Of a stretch of 64,000 nt of DNA, positions 62,459 through 64,000 are shown piece by piece. Position 1 is the first letter of the stretch. The number at the start of each line of letters is the position of its first letter. The position numbers were made by a program, and so were the translations under genes. The notes beneath the pieces were generated by a model. The model did no database searches and was not told the DNA's origin. It saw nothing but the letters and a program-made list of their open reading frames with translations. This DNA is from Mycolicibacterium moriokaense (GTDB lineage: Bacteria; Actinomycetota; Actinomycetes; Mycobacteriales; Mycobacteriaceae), in the NCBI RefSeq assembly GCF_003347205.1, contig NZ_QQBJ01000018.1, positions 62,001 to 126,000 on the forward strand, read 5' to 3'.

Positions 62459-63865
62459 TTGACCGTCACCGAGACAGAAACCGTCACCCAGACGGAATCG
62501 CCAACCCGGTCTGCGCCGGCGCGATCGCGCGGAGGCCACTGGATCGACGATTGGCGACCGGAGGACCCGCAGTTCTGGGCCGCCACCGGAAAGCCGATCG
62601 CTCGCCGCAACCTCATCTTCTCGATCTTCGCCGAGCACATCGGCTTTTCGGTGTGGATGCTCTGGAGCATCGTCGTCGTCCAGATGACCGCAGGCGCCGA
62701 CGGCAGCCCCGCGGCGTCCGGATTCGCGCTCACCGCCACCCAGGCGCTGTGGCTGGTCGCCGTGCCCAGCGGGGTCGGCGCGTTCCTGCGGCTGCCCTAC
62801 ACATTCGCGGTGCCGATCTTCGGTGGCCGCAACTGGACGATGATCTCCGCGACGCTGCTGTTGATTCCGTGCCTGCTGCTCGCCTGGGCGGTGTCCGACC
62901 CCGACATCTCGTTCGGGTTGCTGCTCTTGGTGGCCGCCACTGCGGGTTTCGGAGGCGGTAACTTCGCGTCGTCGATGGCGAACATCTCGTTCTTCTATCC
63001 GGAGAAGGAGAAGGGCTGGGCGCTCGGGCTCAACGCCGCGGGCGGCAACATCGGAGTGGCCGTGGCGCAGAAGATCATTCCGATCGTGGTGACCCTGGGC
63101 GCCGGCGTGGCGCTGTCGGTGGCGGGCCTGTTCTATGTGCCCTTCGCCGTCGCGGCGGCCGTCTGCGCATTTCTGTTCATGAACAACCTGTCGGAGGCGA
63201 AGGCCGACGTGAAGCCGGTCTGGCAGTCGCTACGCCACACCGACACATGGGTCATGTCGCTGCTCTACATCGGGACGTTCGGCTCGTTCATCGGATACTC
63301 GGCGGCGTTTCCGACATTGCTGAAGACGGTGTTCAACCGCGGCGACATCGCGCTGACGTGGGCCTTCCTCGGGGCGGGCATCGGCTCGGTGGCGCGACCG
63401 CTGGGCGGCTGGCTCTCGGACCGTGTCGGCGGAGCCCGGGTCACCGCGCTGAGCTTCGTCACGTTGGCGGTGGCGGCCGGGGTGGCGTTGTGGTCGGTAC
63501 AGAGCGAGAACCTGCCGATCTTCTTCGTCAGCTTCATGCTGCTGTTCGTCGCGACCGGAATCGGTAATGGGTCGACCTACCGGATGATCCCGAAGATCTT
63601 CAGCGTCAAGGGTGAGGACGCAGGCGGGTCGTCGGACACGATGGTGGCGATGCGCCGCCAGGCGGCGGGTGCCATCGGAATCATTTCCTCGGTCGGGGCG
63701 TTCGGCGGCTTCGTGGTGCCGCTGGCCTACGCATGGTCCAAGTCCCAGTTCGGCAGCATCGAGCCCGCCCTGCGGTTCTACGTCGCATTCTTCTTGGTGC
63801 TGCTCGTCGTGACGTGGTTCTGCTACCTGCGCAAGGGAACTCGGATGGCACAAGCGCTGGTATGA
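62459..63865 (+). CDS. narK: Nitrate/nitrite transporter NarK family
   Basis: 468 residues from TTG at 62459 with CAGGAGA upstream. Twelve-helix MFS protein of the nitrate/nitrite porter family. A nitrate signature lies in GGGNFASSMANISFFYPEKEKG followed by LGLNAAGGNIG, and a second glycine-rich one in helix 11 (GAIGIISSVGAFGGFV). The soluble N-terminus WIDDWRPEDPQFWAATGKP is typical of actinobacterial NarK. The stop overlaps the next ATG (ATGA), tying it to a nitrate reductase gene. Either uptake of nitrate for assimilation or nitrite export is possible; the neighbour favours assimilation. Confidence 0.92.
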   Translation: MTVTETETVTQTESPTRSAPARSRGGHWIDDWRPEDPQFWAATGKPIARRNLIFSIFAEHIGFSVWMLWSIVVVQMTAGADGSPAASGFALTATQALWLVAVPSGVGAFLRLPYTFAVPIFGGRNWTMISATLLLIPCLLLAWAVSDPDISFGLLLLVAATAGFGGGNFASSMANISFFYPEKEKGWALGLNAAGGNIGVAVAQKIIPIVVTLGAGVALSVAGLFYVPFAVAAAVCAFLFMNNLSEAKADVKPVWQSLRHTDTWVMSLLYIGTFGSFIGYSAAFPTLLKTVFNRGDIALTWAFLGAGIGSVARPLGGWLSDRVGGARVTALSFVTLAVAAGVALWSVQSENLPIFFVSFMLLFVATGIGNGSTYRMIPKIFSVKGEDAGGSSDTMVAMRRQAAGAIGIISSVGAFGGFVVPLAYAWSKSQFGSIEPALRFYVAFFLVLLVVTWFCYLRKGTRMAQALV

Positions 63866-64000
63866 CCGTCACCCGCACTGCGTGCTCCTACTGCGGCGTC
63901 GGTTGTGGTATCGAAGTGGCTACCACAACCGGCGCCGGTTCCTCGCCCGTGATCGCCCGGGTCACCGGGGACAAACTGCACCCCGCCAATTTCGGCAGGC
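63862..64000 (+). CDS. Molybdopterin nitrate reductase, N-terminus only (cut by window)
   Basis: Forty-six codons are visible from ATG at 63862, in ATGA overlap with narK. The start MTVTRTACSYCGVGCGIEV carries the CxxCxxxC part of a 4Fe-4S site typical of bis-MGD oxidoreductases (assimilatory nitrate reductase NasA/NarB or formate dehydrogenase-type), and DKLHPANFGR matches the segment just before the fourth cluster cysteine. With narK upstream an assimilatory nitrate reductase is most likely; the rest lies beyond base 64,000. Confidence 0.8.
   Translation, partial: MTVTRTACSYCGVGCGIEVATTTGAGSSPVIARVTGDKLHPANFGR

Overview
The window is high-GC (roughly two-thirds G+C) actinobacterial chromosome. 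Protein content and gene order point to a mycobacterium, probably a fast-growing Mycolicibacterium-type species. It carries the mycobacterial cytochrome bcc-aa3 genes, PIM/LM/LAM mannosyltransferases, the mycobacterial dcw (division and cell wall) cluster ending in wag31, and lppM, mmpS3 and pknL. From memory, most of bases 1-53,800 follow the Mycobacterium tuberculosis Rv2201-to-Rv2143 block in inverted orientation. I saw no tRNA, rRNA, CRISPR array, insertion sequence, phage or plasmid feature, and no gene-free gap longer than about 260 bases.

Layout. (1) 1-9,300, respiration: asnB (cut by the left edge), ctaC-ctaF, mmpS3 and a DUF2561 membrane protein; opposite them the overlapping operon ctaE-qcrC-qcrA-qcrB. 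CtaC, CtaF and CtaE belong to the aa3 oxidase and QcrCAB is the bcc complex with which it forms a supercomplex. (2) 9,300-32,300, mixed envelope and metabolism: trpD, an exonuclease/GIY-YIG protein, the NlpC/P60 hydrolase ripC with an overlapping metallopeptidase gene, pimB, fadD15, a coupled set of two SRPBCC lipid-binding-fold proteins, an ArsA-like ATPase, a small protein and a PlsC acyltransferase, a GT-C mannosyltransferase, RNase AS, a secreted protein, aroG, pknL with its DNA-binding partner, mptA, idsA2, lppM, a GNAT acetyltransferase and a DUF3040 protein. PimB, the GT-C enzyme and MptA act at successive steps of PIM/LM/LAM synthesis. (3) 32,400-53,100, the dcw cluster: mraZ-rsmH-ftsL-pbpB-murE-murF-mraY-murD-ftsW-murG-murC-ftsQ-ftsZ-pgeF-yggS-sepF-yggT-wag31-(Rv2144c-like). 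Most joints are ATGA or GTGA stop/start overlaps, so translation is probably coupled through the row. The cluster begins with a ten-base-period MraZ operator. (4) 53,100-64,000, a more species-variable flank: a phosphoribosyltransferase, an SRPBCC-epimerase fusion, then a four-gene minus-strand row (MarR regulator, MFS exporter, beta-lactamase-fold lipoprotein without its catalytic residues, class I amidotransferase) headed by a perfect inverted-repeat operator. Divergent from that row is a large cyclase-ATPase-LuxR regulator, followed by a narK nitrate transporter and the start of a molybdopterin nitrate reductase.

No dramatic unknown system stands out; most of the window is conserved core. 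The best leads are: the MarR/MFS/pseudo-beta-lactamase/amidotransferase operon with its operator; a 22-codon ORF joining murF to mraY by ATGA overlaps at both ends; a nested hairpin leader ending next to the narK ribosome binding site; paired repeats in the ctaE-trpD intergenic region; a duplicated hairpin at the aroG stop codon; and an ArsA-like ATPase gene whose P-loop lies upstream of every ordinary start codon. All assignments come from reading the sequence and from family knowledge. No database search was run.
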